Assembly: GCF_014193895.1 (NCBI RefSeq)
Contig: NZ_BLZR01000001.1
Span: 2,976,001-3,040,000, forward strand
DNA: 64,000 nt
Direction of reading: 5' to 3'
DNA from: Clostridium fungisolvens
GTDB lineage: Bacteria > Bacillota > Clostridia > Clostridiales > Clostridiaceae
Positions 1 through 7,779 of the stretch are shown one piece after another (within the stretch, counting starts at the first letter, position 1; every line of letters begins with the position of its first letter). The notes under the pieces are model-generated. The model saw nothing but the letters and a program-made list of their open reading frames with translations, made no database searches and was not told where the DNA came from. Made by a program: the position numbers and the translations under genes.

Positions 1-72
1 ACAATTGTAATGATAGCATTATTCTCTATACTTACTTATTTCTTCTATAATAAAAGAGACTTATCTGTTTAA
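1..72 (+). CDS. C-terminal end of a membrane protein (cut by window edge)
   Basis: An open frame runs from base 1 to a TAA at 70-72 and encodes 23 residues: a hydrophobic stretch followed by a short basic tail (YNKRDLSV). This is the usual look of the last transmembrane helix and cytoplasmic tail of an integral membrane protein, for example an ABC-2 type permease or similar transporter. A terminator-like hairpin lies about 110 bp downstream, consistent with this being the end of a transcription unit. Family cannot be decided from so few residues. Confidence 0.45.
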   Translation, partial: TIVMIALFSILTYFFYNKRDLSV

Positions 73-182
73 GTTATAAATACAGCAATCATGGTGTTGG
101 AATTAAGGGATAACTTCTTAATATATTAATTAGTTTGTTTAAAATCTAATTTAAGCAGTAATATTATATAAAGACAAAATTA

Positions 183-226
183 AAATGAGCCCTGCACTTT
201 AAATGCAGGACTCATTTTGTATTTTT
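183..226 (+). terminator. Rho-independent terminator
   Basis: A hairpin with arms ATGAG-CCTGCA and TGCAGG-CTCAT around an AAT-rich loop, followed by TTTTGTATTTTT. It fits the end of the truncated membrane-protein gene on the + strand. The A-rich left flank could also let it act for the minus strand gene at 372-680. Confidence 0.7.
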
Positions 227-371
227 CATATACACATATCTTTATATACATGCAAAACGCTATCATTAATATGGCTAAACATTTTGAAGAGATATATCTT
301 TTTATTTTTAAATAAAACTAGTGAATCTTATATGTTCTAATCAGAAATACAAGTTCTATATTTTAATCTAG

Positions 372-680
372 TTACTTAGTAGACCTAAGAATTATTCCAT
401 TCTTAAATCCACCACGTTCCTCTCTCTTTTTATTTCTTGCTTTTAAAAGATCCTCTTCACCATACCCCAGTGAATCAGCAAGTCCAAACAACACTTCCAT
501 AACATCAGCGAGTTCTTCAATGTTTTTATCTTCTAAAAACTCATTAACCTCTTCTTTAAGTTTTTCTTCTAGAAGTTCATATTTCCTATCCTTTGGTGCT
601 ATTTCTATATCACATTCTTTTCCCTGCTGCTTTATGATTTCAGGAATCTTATCTCTTACTAATTTGTTGTATACCTTCAT
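372..680 (-). CDS. MazG-like nucleotide pyrophosphohydrolase
   Basis: This 102-residue protein starts KVYNKLVRDKIPEII, the hallmark N-terminus of the small phosphoribosyl-ATP pyrophosphohydrolase-like/MazG-like family. The all-alpha fold carries the metal-binding acidic motif seen here as EEKLKEEVNEF (about residues 37-47) and EELADVMEV (about 55-63). Relatives hydrolyse nucleoside triphosphates or similar phosphoanhydrides in the cytoplasm; many are housecleaning enzymes and the true substrate is usually unknown. A ribosome binding site AAGAGGTGC lies just upstream of the ATG. It is monocistronic here. Family assignment is firm; substrate is not. Confidence 0.85.
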   Translation of the reverse strand: MKVYNKLVRDKIPEIIKQQGKECDIEIAPKDRKYELLEEKLKEEVNEFLEDKNIEELADVMEVLFGLADSLGYGEEDLLKARNKKREERGGFKNGIILRSTK

Positions 681-961
681 TTTAAAGCACCTCTTAAAAT
701 AATCTCTATTCTTAACTGTCTCCTACACTCTCATTTAATACTTACTCCATAACCCTAGGAAACCCCCTTCATAAGACTAATATCTCGTATATGACTTCTT
801 TTAAAATTACCTATCTATCTATTCATTTAAATATATAATCATCTGATTTTTTAATTATAAAATCATATAATTATATATTTGTTTAATTATAAAATTATAT
901 AAATATATAGGAAACATGAGACTTTAGGAGAATTGAGCAACCTATACTCTTCCTAACAAAC

Positions 962-1684
962 TTAATTAATTTTTATTCCGTTCTTATCTATCTTAATACC
1001 AGGCATGCTTATTCCATTGCTGTCTATTTTAATGCCTGGCATACTTATTCCATTGTCACCGATTTTTATTCCTGGCGCCTGTATTCCATCATCATTAATC
1101 TTAATACCAGGTGTACTTATACCTTCATCGTCTATCTTAAATTCGGGCCCGCTTATTCCATTTGAATCAATGGCAACATCTTGTGCATTGATTCCATCAT
1201 CATTAATTGTTAATCCAGGCATGCTGATGCCTTCTTTATCAATGCTTACTCCATCTCCATGAATGCCTGACTGATCGATATTTTTATCACCAATCTTAAT
1301 CTGATTCACTGAAGTATTTTCAACAATGCCTCTATGAACAGAAAATAGTGAATGAACTGTGAAAATCATTAGAATTATTCCAGCAGCTACCATAAAGACA
1401 CCTGCTGGCTTTAGCAACCTACTGTTACTATTATATACAGGTGTTGCCTTCATAATCTCTTTTTTATTCACAATGAGTTTATTTTCATTTTTATAGTCAG
1501 GTATATAGCTACTTGCAATTTCTTTTGGGTTTCCTAGTTCCATGCATATTACTTCTTCCGTCTTTCCATTTCCCATTGCTATCCTAAAATGCTCTTCGTA
1601 ATCGTATAATATCTCTTTCCGCTCAGCTTCTGATACTTTATCTAGTCCTCTTTCCATCTCACTCATAAATTCATCTTTTCTCAT
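962..1684 (-). CDS. DUF1700 (HAAS-domain) membrane protein with C-terminal 12-residue repeats
   Basis: 240 residues. Residues 1-65 form the HAAS/DUF1700 domain (MRKDEFMSEMERGL, then YDYEEHF and ELGNPKEIA), which is usually encoded next to PadR regulators. One transmembrane helix spans about residues 93-116. From residue 140 to 236 the protein is a regular 12-residue repeat, with glycines at 140, 152, 164, 176, 188, 200, 212, 224 and 236 and a consensus GIxxPGIKIDxx. The repeats should lie outside the membrane and look like a beta-solenoid. The ATG overlaps the stop of the PadR gene (ATGA), so the two are translationally coupled. Function unknown; a sensor or envelope role under PadR control is inferred. 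Confidence 0.8.
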   Translation of the reverse strand: MRKDEFMSEMERGLDKVSEAERKEILYDYEEHFRIAMGNGKTEEVICMELGNPKEIASSYIPDYKNENKLIVNKKEIMKATPVYNSNSRLLKPAGVFMVAAGIILMIFTVHSLFSVHRGIVENTSVNQIKIGDKNIDQSGIHGDGVSIDKEGISMPGLTINDDGINAQDVAIDSNGISGPEFKIDDEGISTPGIKINDDGIQAPGIKIGDNGISMPGIKIDSNGISMPGIKIDKNGIKIN

Positions 1685-1998
1685 TCTTTATGCCCCTTTA
1701 CTATATTATTCACTCCATTTACAAATCCAACCCATTCCTCTAGTAGCTCATCTTTAGTTGTCTTTCCTAAATCCGTTAATCTATAATACTTTCTTGGAGG
1801 TCCTTCTTGAGATTCTTTTAAATAGGTCTCAAAATAACCTTCGTTATTAAGCCTTCTCAATATGGGATATATGGTTCCATCGGAAATAGCTATATTCTTT
1901 GATATCTCATTTACTAGCTCATAGCCATAACGATCTCCTTCTGAAAGTATACATAAAACACATAATTCTAATATGCCTTTTTTCAATTGAGTATTCAT
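1681..1998 (-). CDS. PadR family transcriptional regulator
   Basis: 105 residues, the standard size of a short PadR protein with a winged helix-turn-helix and a minimal dimerisation helix. Diagnostic stretches are LKKGILELCVLCIL, GYELVNEI, ISDGTIYPILRRLNNEGY and RKYYRLTDLGK. PadR proteins repress neighbouring membrane-protein genes and often themselves. It is the first gene of a two-gene operon with the DUF1700 gene, with which it overlaps by 4 bp. A dyad at 2048-2072 lies between the likely promoter and the start and is a good autoregulatory operator. Effector unknown. Confidence 0.9.
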   Translation of the reverse strand: MNTQLKKGILELCVLCILSEGDRYGYELVNEISKNIAISDGTIYPILRRLNNEGYFETYLKESQEGPPRKYYRLTDLGKTTKDELLEEWVGFVNGVNNIVKGHKE

Positions 1999-2047
1999 TT
2001 AATGTCTTTCTTCCTTTATATGTATGATTTAAGAATAGTATATCACT

Positions 2048-2072
2048 CAGTACTATTCATTGCAAGGTACTG
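2048..2072 (-). promoter_or_regulatory. Candidate PadR operator
   Basis: An interrupted palindrome with arms CAGTAC and GTACTG separated by 13 bases that are themselves partly symmetric around TGCAA/TTGCA. Just downstream on the minus strand is TATACT, a good -10 element, so a protein bound here would cover the promoter of the PadR/DUF1700 operon. The dyad is seen directly; the link to PadR is inferred from position. Confidence 0.5.
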
Positions 2073-2299
2073 AATAAAAAAGCAAAAATATTAATAACGT
2101 AACGTAATTCTGTGATTAGTTGAGATACAAATCCTATATTTTTAAGGAGTTGTTTCCTAGATTCATTTTCTAAATCCTTTATATTTTTTACATTAATTCT
2201 CTTTTATATGTAAATTTATTGTATATTATAGTATAATTTACATATCATTCCGTTCAAAACAATAAATAACTGAGAATTAACAAGAGGAGGATATTAAGT

Positions 2300-2863
2300 G
2301 TGGGGTATTTAGGTTTATCAAACTTGATTTTACTGTTAGCAACAGGATTTATCGTTTATTTTGCATGGAATTATTTTAAGAATGTAATCAGACAAAGAAA
2401 AGTTAGTGTTCCAACTCATGTCTTTTTGCTAGGCATAGTACCATTATTAAGTCTTTTTCTAATGTACATTGTAATTACTACTAGCTCTTTAGATTTTTTT
2501 GGATACATACTTTTGATATTATTTACTTCCTGTTTGTTTATAAGTGTATGGATCTTTATTGGCTTTAATGGTGAATATAAAAAGGTTGAAATGTCAATGA
2601 ATATAGTATTTGGAGCAATCATGATAATATCTATGATGCTGATGGGGCTCACAGAAATTCTACCAAACGACATACTTGAGTTTTGTTTAAGACCATTAAT
2701 TTCAATGGGAAGCCGTTATGATATATGGAGTAGACCACCATATCAATTAGCCCATTTTGTTACTTTTGTCTTTTCGTTTCCTTATATCGCTTCATTTATT
2801 TTTGGTAGAATTATCTTAAACTTTAGAAAATATAAAGGGTTAATGAACACTGCAATTCAATAG
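2300..2863 (+). CDS. Hypothetical five-helix membrane protein
   Basis: 187 residues starting at a GTG with a strong GAGGAGG site 9 bases upstream. Hydropathy by eye gives five transmembrane helices: about 5-25, 40-62, 66-90, 100-118 and 150-172. I do not recognise a family, and no catalytic motif stands out. It is divergent from the PadR operon and followed by a short hairpin but no obvious operon partner. Likely an inner-membrane protein of unknown function. Confidence 0.7.
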   Translation: MGYLGLSNLILLLATGFIVYFAWNYFKNVIRQRKVSVPTHVFLLGIVPLLSLFLMYIVITTSSLDFFGYILLILFTSCLFISVWIFIGFNGEYKKVEMSMNIVFGAIMIISMMLMGLTEILPNDILEFCLRPLISMGSRYDIWSRPPYQLAHFVTFVFSFPYIASFIFGRIILNFRKYKGLMNTAIQ

Positions 2864-3222
2864 TTATTATTAAAACATTTGGCTATGTTTTAAAAAGCTG
2901 TTGATTGTAGATGAGAATGTTATGTAACTATAAAGATTACCTTTTTTATATCATTTATAATGTTTTTGCATTGTTAATCAGCTCTTATGTGGGATTGAAC
3001 GGTTTTTGATTGTTCAAAACTAATTTTTTACCTATATTTGTATAGCATTATTTAAATTAAAAGGTATCTACTATTTTATATTAACAACATGCATGAAATC
3101 TTACTTGAGAAGTTTGTTGTGAAAGTTTTTAAATTAGAATAATTATATAAATTTATGGGGTTACTTACATTATAATGAAATAAAGAAAAATATAATTAAA
3201 GGCGTAGTAAGGTGAAGAGTTT
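2864..3222. other. Gene-free stretch with small hairpins
   Basis: AT-rich DNA with no convincing reading frame. It holds a hairpin at 2871-2892 (arms TAAAACAT and ATGTTTTA) and another at about 2994-3019 (TTGAAC/GTTCAA). The 16-base string TTTGGCTATGTTTTAA near 2878 recurs in inverted orientation near 3921-3937, after the next gene, so the gene 3223-3891 is bracketed by a short inverted repeat. Confidence 0.4.
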
Positions 3223-3891
3223 ATGAAATTAAAGTGGAAAGTATTACTTATATTAGGGATTGTTCTAGTGGCAAGCTTCATAGTATATCAAATTAAGAAT
3301 AGGCATGATATCGAGCCATATACTGTACTTGAGGGTGGCCAAGGGATAGAAAATATAAGCGGACAAATTTATGTAAATGGACCCTTAGTTGAACCTGTAT
3401 CTGTATTAGGTAAACAAATAGGAGAGACTGCTAATAAAGGTAGAATATATGAAATAAAGGGACAACCTAATCATGATTGGATTGTGTATTTAGATTCAGA
3501 TGAGATGCCTCTCCGAGAAATAATGCGTAAAAAACAAGTTGAACCAGTTAGTATTGCTAATAAGGATTTTAGCAAGATTCGTATAATGGATATTAAAGGA
3601 TTCAAGCAGGCTGTTGGTATTGCTTCTGCCTCAACTAGTAATAAAGATATTTTAAAAGAGTTAAAGGACAGCGTAAATGGAAAAAGTATAGATAAAAAAG
3701 TTGATTTAAAAAATTATAGTTCCTTTCAAGTATTATCAGATGAGTTTAAAGGGCTAGCCTTTTACCTAGGAGTAGAAATAGATAATGATGGCAAGATATA
3801 TATTTCGGAAAGCGATGAAAAAGGTGAAAGAAAGTTTTTTGAAGTCGGTCCTAAATTGAGTAAATGGCTAAAGGACCATCCTCAAAAGTAA
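3223..3891 (+). CDS. Hypothetical membrane-anchored extracytoplasmic protein
   Basis: 222 residues. The N-terminus is a typical uncleaved signal anchor: basic MKLKWK then about 17 hydrophobic residues, ending before IKNRHDIE. The remaining 195 residues are hydrophilic, without cysteine, and should lie outside the membrane. I do not recognise the family. It ends just before a strong bidirectional terminator at 3967-4000. Upstream spacing shows its own promoter; no operon partner. Confidence 0.7.
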   Translation: MKLKWKVLLILGIVLVASFIVYQIKNRHDIEPYTVLEGGQGIENISGQIYVNGPLVEPVSVLGKQIGETANKGRIYEIKGQPNHDWIVYLDSDEMPLREIMRKKQVEPVSIANKDFSKIRIMDIKGFKQAVGIASASTSNKDILKELKDSVNGKSIDKKVDLKNYSSFQVLSDEFKGLAFYLGVEIDNDGKIYISESDEKGERKFFEVGPKLSKWLKDHPQK

Positions 3892-3966
3892 ATTATAACC
3901 TTAAAAATAAACAATATCTTAAAACATAGCCAAACATTTAAATCCAATTGTCCTTAAAAAATTAAT

Positions 3967-4000
3967 AAAAGGAACCCTCGGGTTCCTTTTATTTTTCTTA
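3967..4000. terminator. Bidirectional Rho-independent terminator
   Basis: Perfect stem AAAAGGAACCC / GGGTTCCTTTT with a tiny loop, flanked by T-run on the + side (ATTTTTCTT) and A-run on the other. It separates the convergent genes ending at 3891 (+) and 4062 (-). Confidence 0.85.
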
Positions 4001-4061
4001 TTACTTTTACGCTATTTTAAAACTAACAAAAGACCTGTTTTAGCTGCAATAGTTTCATCAT

Positions 4062-5420
4062 CTATACTTCAATCCCCTCAGCCATCCTTAATAACTCTTC
4101 TTTCCTTAAAGCATTAATGCTATCTAAAAATTCCTTCAGTTTTCTTTGCCACTCTTTTTCACTTTCTGTTCCATACTCATTATCAAAGGCTTTGCTGGTT
4201 GAAGTAGCTTTAATTAATAGAGCTATCTCAAAATCCTCTAAAGCTTTGAATACTTCAATAAATTCAGCCTCAAATATGCAGTCAGCTCCTAGTACATCTA
4301 CTAGATCTTTAAGACTATGAATTTCATCTGTTATAATTCCTATCTTCTCTTCCACTCTATGACAAGCTCTTATTTCCTCAGTTATCTGTCTAAATATGCT
4401 ATTACTTAAGCTTTCGCCATCCTCATATTTAAGAAGATTTTCTTTTGATTTCTTTAAGGTAATAAATACTCTTTCTAGCTTATCAATTTTAATAGCATTT
4501 TCTATTTGAGGAATGATCTCAAGCACACTACTATTTATATATTCAATAAGAACTTCATCATCGATACAAAGGTTATTGCACAATTTTTCAGCAGCCATAA
4601 GCATTAACTTTTCCAGCGTTTCTTCAGGCAAATCTTTAATCATGCTGAAGATGTATACCCTATCCCCTTCAGTTATATCTAAAGAAGTTCCGACCTTTCC
4701 AGTAAGAGTGCACCCTATATAATTAGTTAAAACAAGCTGAAAAATATTGACTAGCATGTGTGAATATTCCTTGTTGAACCCTTTTAATAAAGCTTCAATT
4801 TCTTCTGTATCAAATAATGCGCAGAATTTATTTTCATGAATTACTTTATTTAAATATTCTTCTATATATTCAATTCCTACTAAATTACATACATCAATAG
4901 AAAGCGGATAATCTATAGAACCTGGAGTTTCATGGCTTGCAAATCTAATATCATAGTCTTTAAAAAACAAAGGAATTCCATACTCAATGGTATCTGTGTA
5001 AGCAAATGTTTCTACCTTAAGTCTGGTTTCATAAACTGTATTCAACAGCCACTTACACAGCTCAACCTTAGTTTTTAGTATCTTTTCTCCTTCTGTAAAT
5101 AAGTGTTTAAGCTTTGTATTTTTAATCAGTTCTAGATTTTCATTTATTGACTGCTGCTCTTTTAAACACAATCCAAGAGTATAGCAAAGGGACAATATAA
5201 TCTGCTCAGCCACTTCTTCTCTAACTGAGGAGCTTTCATTTCTTGTGTAATAACCAATGATTTCTGTAAGTAGTTCAAACATTTGAAGCTGGATAATTTC
5301 AAGTTCTCTTATACTTAGCAAATTATTTGAATGCGCTATCTGAAGTAGAGATTGGAAATAATGTTCTTTACTTATTAAGCTTTTTAAAGATTCTTCTTGG
5401 TTAATGATAAAGCTTTCCAT
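4062..5420 (-). CDS. DUF6179-like protein
   Basis: 452 residues, cytoplasmic and almost wholly alpha-helical by composition, without signal peptide or membrane helix. I believe it belongs to the DUF6179 family, which in clostridia is encoded directly after a DUF6323 protein, as here. The start codon overlaps the stop of the upstream gene by one base (TAATG), so translation is coupled. No catalytic motif is visible; both partners are acidic. Function unknown; the fixed pairing suggests a two-subunit complex. Confidence 0.65.
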   Translation of the reverse strand: MESFIINQEESLKSLISKEHYFQSLLQIAHSNNLLSIRELEIIQLQMFELLTEIIGYYTRNESSSVREEVAEQIILSLCYTLGLCLKEQQSINENLELIKNTKLKHLFTEGEKILKTKVELCKWLLNTVYETRLKVETFAYTDTIEYGIPLFFKDYDIRFASHETPGSIDYPLSIDVCNLVGIEYIEEYLNKVIHENKFCALFDTEEIEALLKGFNKEYSHMLVNIFQLVLTNYIGCTLTGKVGTSLDITEGDRVYIFSMIKDLPEETLEKLMLMAAEKLCNNLCIDDEVLIEYINSSVLEIIPQIENAIKIDKLERVFITLKKSKENLLKYEDGESLSNSIFRQITEEIRACHRVEEKIGIITDEIHSLKDLVDVLGADCIFEAEFIEVFKALEDFEIALLIKATSTSKAFDNEYGTESEKEWQRKLKEFLDSINALRKEELLRMAEGIEV

Positions 5421-5923
5421 TATTCTTCATATCCTTCCTCATCCATATAATCATCCATAAACTCTTCCATATCTTCTTTTAAATAGTCATTAGCTCCGTA
5501 CTTTACGTTGTGAACCAATTGGTATAAGTACCTGTATCTAAGTAAATCCAAATCACCTTGACATTTTTCATTAAAACATTCTTTCATAAACTCAATGAGA
5601 TCATCATCACTTATCTCCTCCAAAGTTTCGTTTTTAAAATAATAAAAGGCATCTACAAGATCAGTAATGGTTTCAACATAATTATGCTTATGAATAAAGG
5701 GTGAATCACAAAAGGCAGTGATAATTTTCTTTATTAAACCTCCTCCAAATTCCACTCTTCCATTGCTGCTTAATGCAGTATTTCTTGTTTCCAAGATAGC
5801 TTTTATATCATTTTCTGAAAGCTTTAATCCATATTCTAAAGTTTCCTCGTTAATCTGCTGAATTTCTGATAAGGTCTGATTAGTTAAAATAGAATTTCTC
5901 ATAAACATTAGATTTTTTTCCAC
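5420..5923 (-). CDS. DUF6323-like protein
   Basis: 167 residues with a very acidic C-terminus (EEFMDDYMDEEGYEE). It resembles the DUF6323 family, known only as the neighbour of DUF6179. The stretch SENDIKAILETRNTAL (about residues 36-51) followed by a GRVEFGGG turn is the recognisable core. It is the first gene of a two-gene operon and is preceded by a canonical sigma-A promoter at 6020-6048. No function is known. Confidence 0.65.
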   Translation of the reverse strand: MEKNLMFMRNSILTNQTLSEIQQINEETLEYGLKLSENDIKAILETRNTALSSNGRVEFGGGLIKKIITAFCDSPFIHKHNYVETITDLVDAFYYFKNETLEEISDDDLIEFMKECFNEKCQGDLDLLRYRYLYQLVHNVKYGANDYLKEDMEEFMDDYMDEEGYEE

Positions 5924-5954
5924 AAATTAACCCCCTAAACTTTTTAATTTTTTA

Positions 5955-5983
5955 TTGACTTTTGTTTTTATATATGTTATGAT
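5955..5983 (+). promoter_or_regulatory. Sigma-A type promoter facing right
   Basis: TTGACT at 5955-5960 and TATGAT at 5978-5983, separated by exactly 17 bases. It points into the 660-bp gene-free stretch, toward and through the leftward promoter at 6020-6048. No + strand gene starts before 6586, so the product, if any, would be an untranslated RNA or a long leader. Confidence 0.45.
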
Positions 5984-6585
5984 GAGTATATATAGGTAAT
6001 TTTAATATCATAATGTATAATTCTATCATTGTGCTTGTTGTAAGTCAATGGTATTTTTTTATGCCCTTTTTTCACTTATCTGTATGTAATAAATACTCTT
6101 GTTGAAATATCTTTTCAATTTTCTACTATAGCTAAACTACTTCATATTTAAATCTTTATTTTGAATTCAAGGACTAAAGTATTCTATCTTTTCAGTGGAG
6201 TAGATACCTATTCTACAGTATATTTTTATAAATCCTCCTGAAATATCGCATCTATTCTTTTTCTTAAATATCAATCCCCAATTAAGCTAAAGTAATATAT
6301 CTCTACATCGTTACAAATATAAAATGCCTTATGCAAGTGTCTTCAATAAATATGATTTTCCTTTTATCTGTACACTTCTAAATATATAATTTAAGGTGAT
6401 AGCGTAATTTATTATCATATATGATTTGGGATAAATCTGTATACATCTCATATAAATTACAGGATCTTGACCATAAAAACTGATACGAATCAATTCTATT
6501 AAACTCTGATACTAAAGATCCTAATACTGTTTGAAAAAAACATATTTGAAACTATAAAACTTTGTATATTATAAGGAGGTAGAAA
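5984..6585. other. Gene-free stretch of about 600 bp
   Basis: No credible reading frame. It contains the leftward promoter above, a copy of the ATAGNTNAACTACTTCAT motif (6128-6148) found at other intergenic sites, and an interrupted AGGATCTT...AAGATCCT pair around 6462-6520. The rest is featureless AT-rich DNA. Confidence 0.4.
6020..6048 (-). promoter_or_regulatory. Sigma-A promoter of the DUF6323-DUF6179 operon
   Basis: On the minus strand TTGACT (6043-6048) and TAGAAT (6020-6025) with a 17-base spacer. It lies about 100 bases upstream of the DUF6323 start codon. Confidence 0.6.
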
Positions 6586-6966
6586 ATGGACTCACTTAAA
6601 AAATATATACTACAACTTGAAAATGATTTATTAAAGCCTGAGATAAGACAGTCCTCAGAAAAGATCAGTGAATTATTAGCAGATGATTTCATTGAATTTA
6701 GTAGTTCTGGATATGTGTATCATTATAAGAAAGGCGATAAAATAGATGATAGTACTACTGTACAAAATATAAGCTGGGAAATAAGAGATTTTTCAGCTAC
6801 GGATTTAAGTGATGATTGCATATTAGCAACATATAAGGTAATAAAGCATAATGAAGTAAATGAAGATAAAAAATATTCACTTCGTAGCTCCATATGGAAA
6901 TGCTATGGCGGAAAGTGGAAGATGTTTTTTCATCAGGGAACCTTAACTAATAAAGATTATATATAA
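6586..6966 (+). CDS. NTF2-like / DUF4440 domain protein
   Basis: 126 residues with the layout of the SnoaL/DUF4440 branch of the NTF2-like fold: an N-terminal helix pair (LLKPEIRQSSEKISELLADDFIEF broken by a turn, about residues 15-38), a GYVYHYKKG strand, and a C-terminal strand pair SSIWKCYGGKWKMFFHQGT. That last motif, W-x(8)-W-x-M-x-F-H-Q-G-T, is typical of this group. Relatives include enzymes and binding proteins, so no reaction can be given. A strong AAGGAGG site precedes the ATG. Monocistronic. Confidence 0.8.
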   Translation: MDSLKKYILQLENDLLKPEIRQSSEKISELLADDFIEFSSSGYVYHYKKGDKIDDSTTVQNISWEIRDFSATDLSDDCILATYKVIKHNEVNEDKKYSLRSSIWKCYGGKWKMFFHQGTLTNKDYI

Positions 6967-7241
6967 TACTTCTAACATGAATTAAAGGAAGCCATTTTTA
7001 TATGTACTTTTTAATTATATCTTCGAAACAATAATGCTGTTAAATCACCGTGTTGAAATTAAGTGGCTAGTAATCTGATTTAAAGTAACCGAAATTAATT
7101 AATCTTCAAAGATCTTTTTGAGTTTATAGTTGTAATTGTCTAATCAATGAATACAAATCTCCACTTTGTAAAAGCTAATTATATGCTTTCGAGCAAATTA
7201 AATTGAAATTGCAAATATAATATTGAAAAGGATGTGTTTTT

Positions 7242-7556
7242 ATGGCATTACTCGGAAACCCTTTTGTAGCAAATGTCCCAAGAAAAATGAATGCTGAAGA
7301 ATTAGTTCAAGCCCTTAGAGTTGATATCGCAGGAGAACTTGAAGCCATTATTGGTTACGAGGCACACGCAATGGCTACAGATGATGAGAGAGCAAAAAAA
7401 GTTTTATATCATATTGCAGATGAGGAAAGAAGACATGTTGGAGAATTGCAAGAGCTTTTATACATACTAAGTCCAAAAGAAGCTGAAAATACTGAAAAAG
7501 GTAGACAAAAAATTCAAGACCAACAAGCAAGTAATTTTCAATCTCCGCTAGAATAA
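7242..7556 (+). CDS. Ferritin-like diiron protein, encapsulated-ferritin type
   Basis: 104 residues. Two helices carry the diiron ligands: ELEAIIGYEAHA (Glu at about 32-34 and 39) and ADEERRHVGELQELL (EExxH at about 65-69). One E plus a downstream ExxH per chain is the half-site pattern of small encapsulated-ferritin-like proteins, which build the iron site at a dimer interface. Related proteins oxidise ferrous iron or handle peroxide. No encapsulin shell gene is next to it and the C-terminus shows no obvious encapsulin targeting peptide, so it may act alone. It is followed by a long structured terminator. Confidence 0.75.
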   Translation: MALLGNPFVANVPRKMNAEELVQALRVDIAGELEAIIGYEAHAMATDDERAKKVLYHIADEERRHVGELQELLYILSPKEAENTEKGRQKIQDQQASNFQSPLE

Positions 7557-7585
7557 TTTATAATACATATTTATGATCTTCATAA

Positions 7586-7685
7586 AATAACCCAAGACTC
7601 TGATGTACTTCCTCTATAGTAGATAGTTTCATTATTTTATCTTTCTACCTAATAAGGATAGCTCATTGTCTTGGGCTTATTTTTC
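7586..7685 (+). terminator. Long compound hairpin / terminator after the ferritin-like gene
   Basis: Outer arms ATAACCCAAGAC and GTCTTGGGCTTAT are 70 bases apart and are followed by TTTTTC. The loop holds a second hairpin (TAGTAGATAG...CTTTCTACCTA). It ends the ferritin-like gene but is larger than a simple terminator; a stable 3' end or small RNA is possible. Confidence 0.6.
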
Positions 7686-7779
7686 ACACAACTTTTATTC
7701 AAATATATTTACTTTTAATACTAAAAATGAAGCATTTCGATCCGAAATCTATCTTCAAAACTACCCTGGAATAAATGTT

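Noticed and set aside
1005..1262. An 85-residue + strand frame opposite the DUF1700 gene
   Set aside because: It is the antisense shadow of the 36-bp repeats; its apparent repeats derive from the real gene on the other strand.
7586..7685. T-box or metabolite riboswitch
   Set aside because: No T-box sequence or known aptamer core is visible, and the structure follows rather than precedes a gene on the + strand; the nearest minus-strand gene is an upstream neighbour's end.
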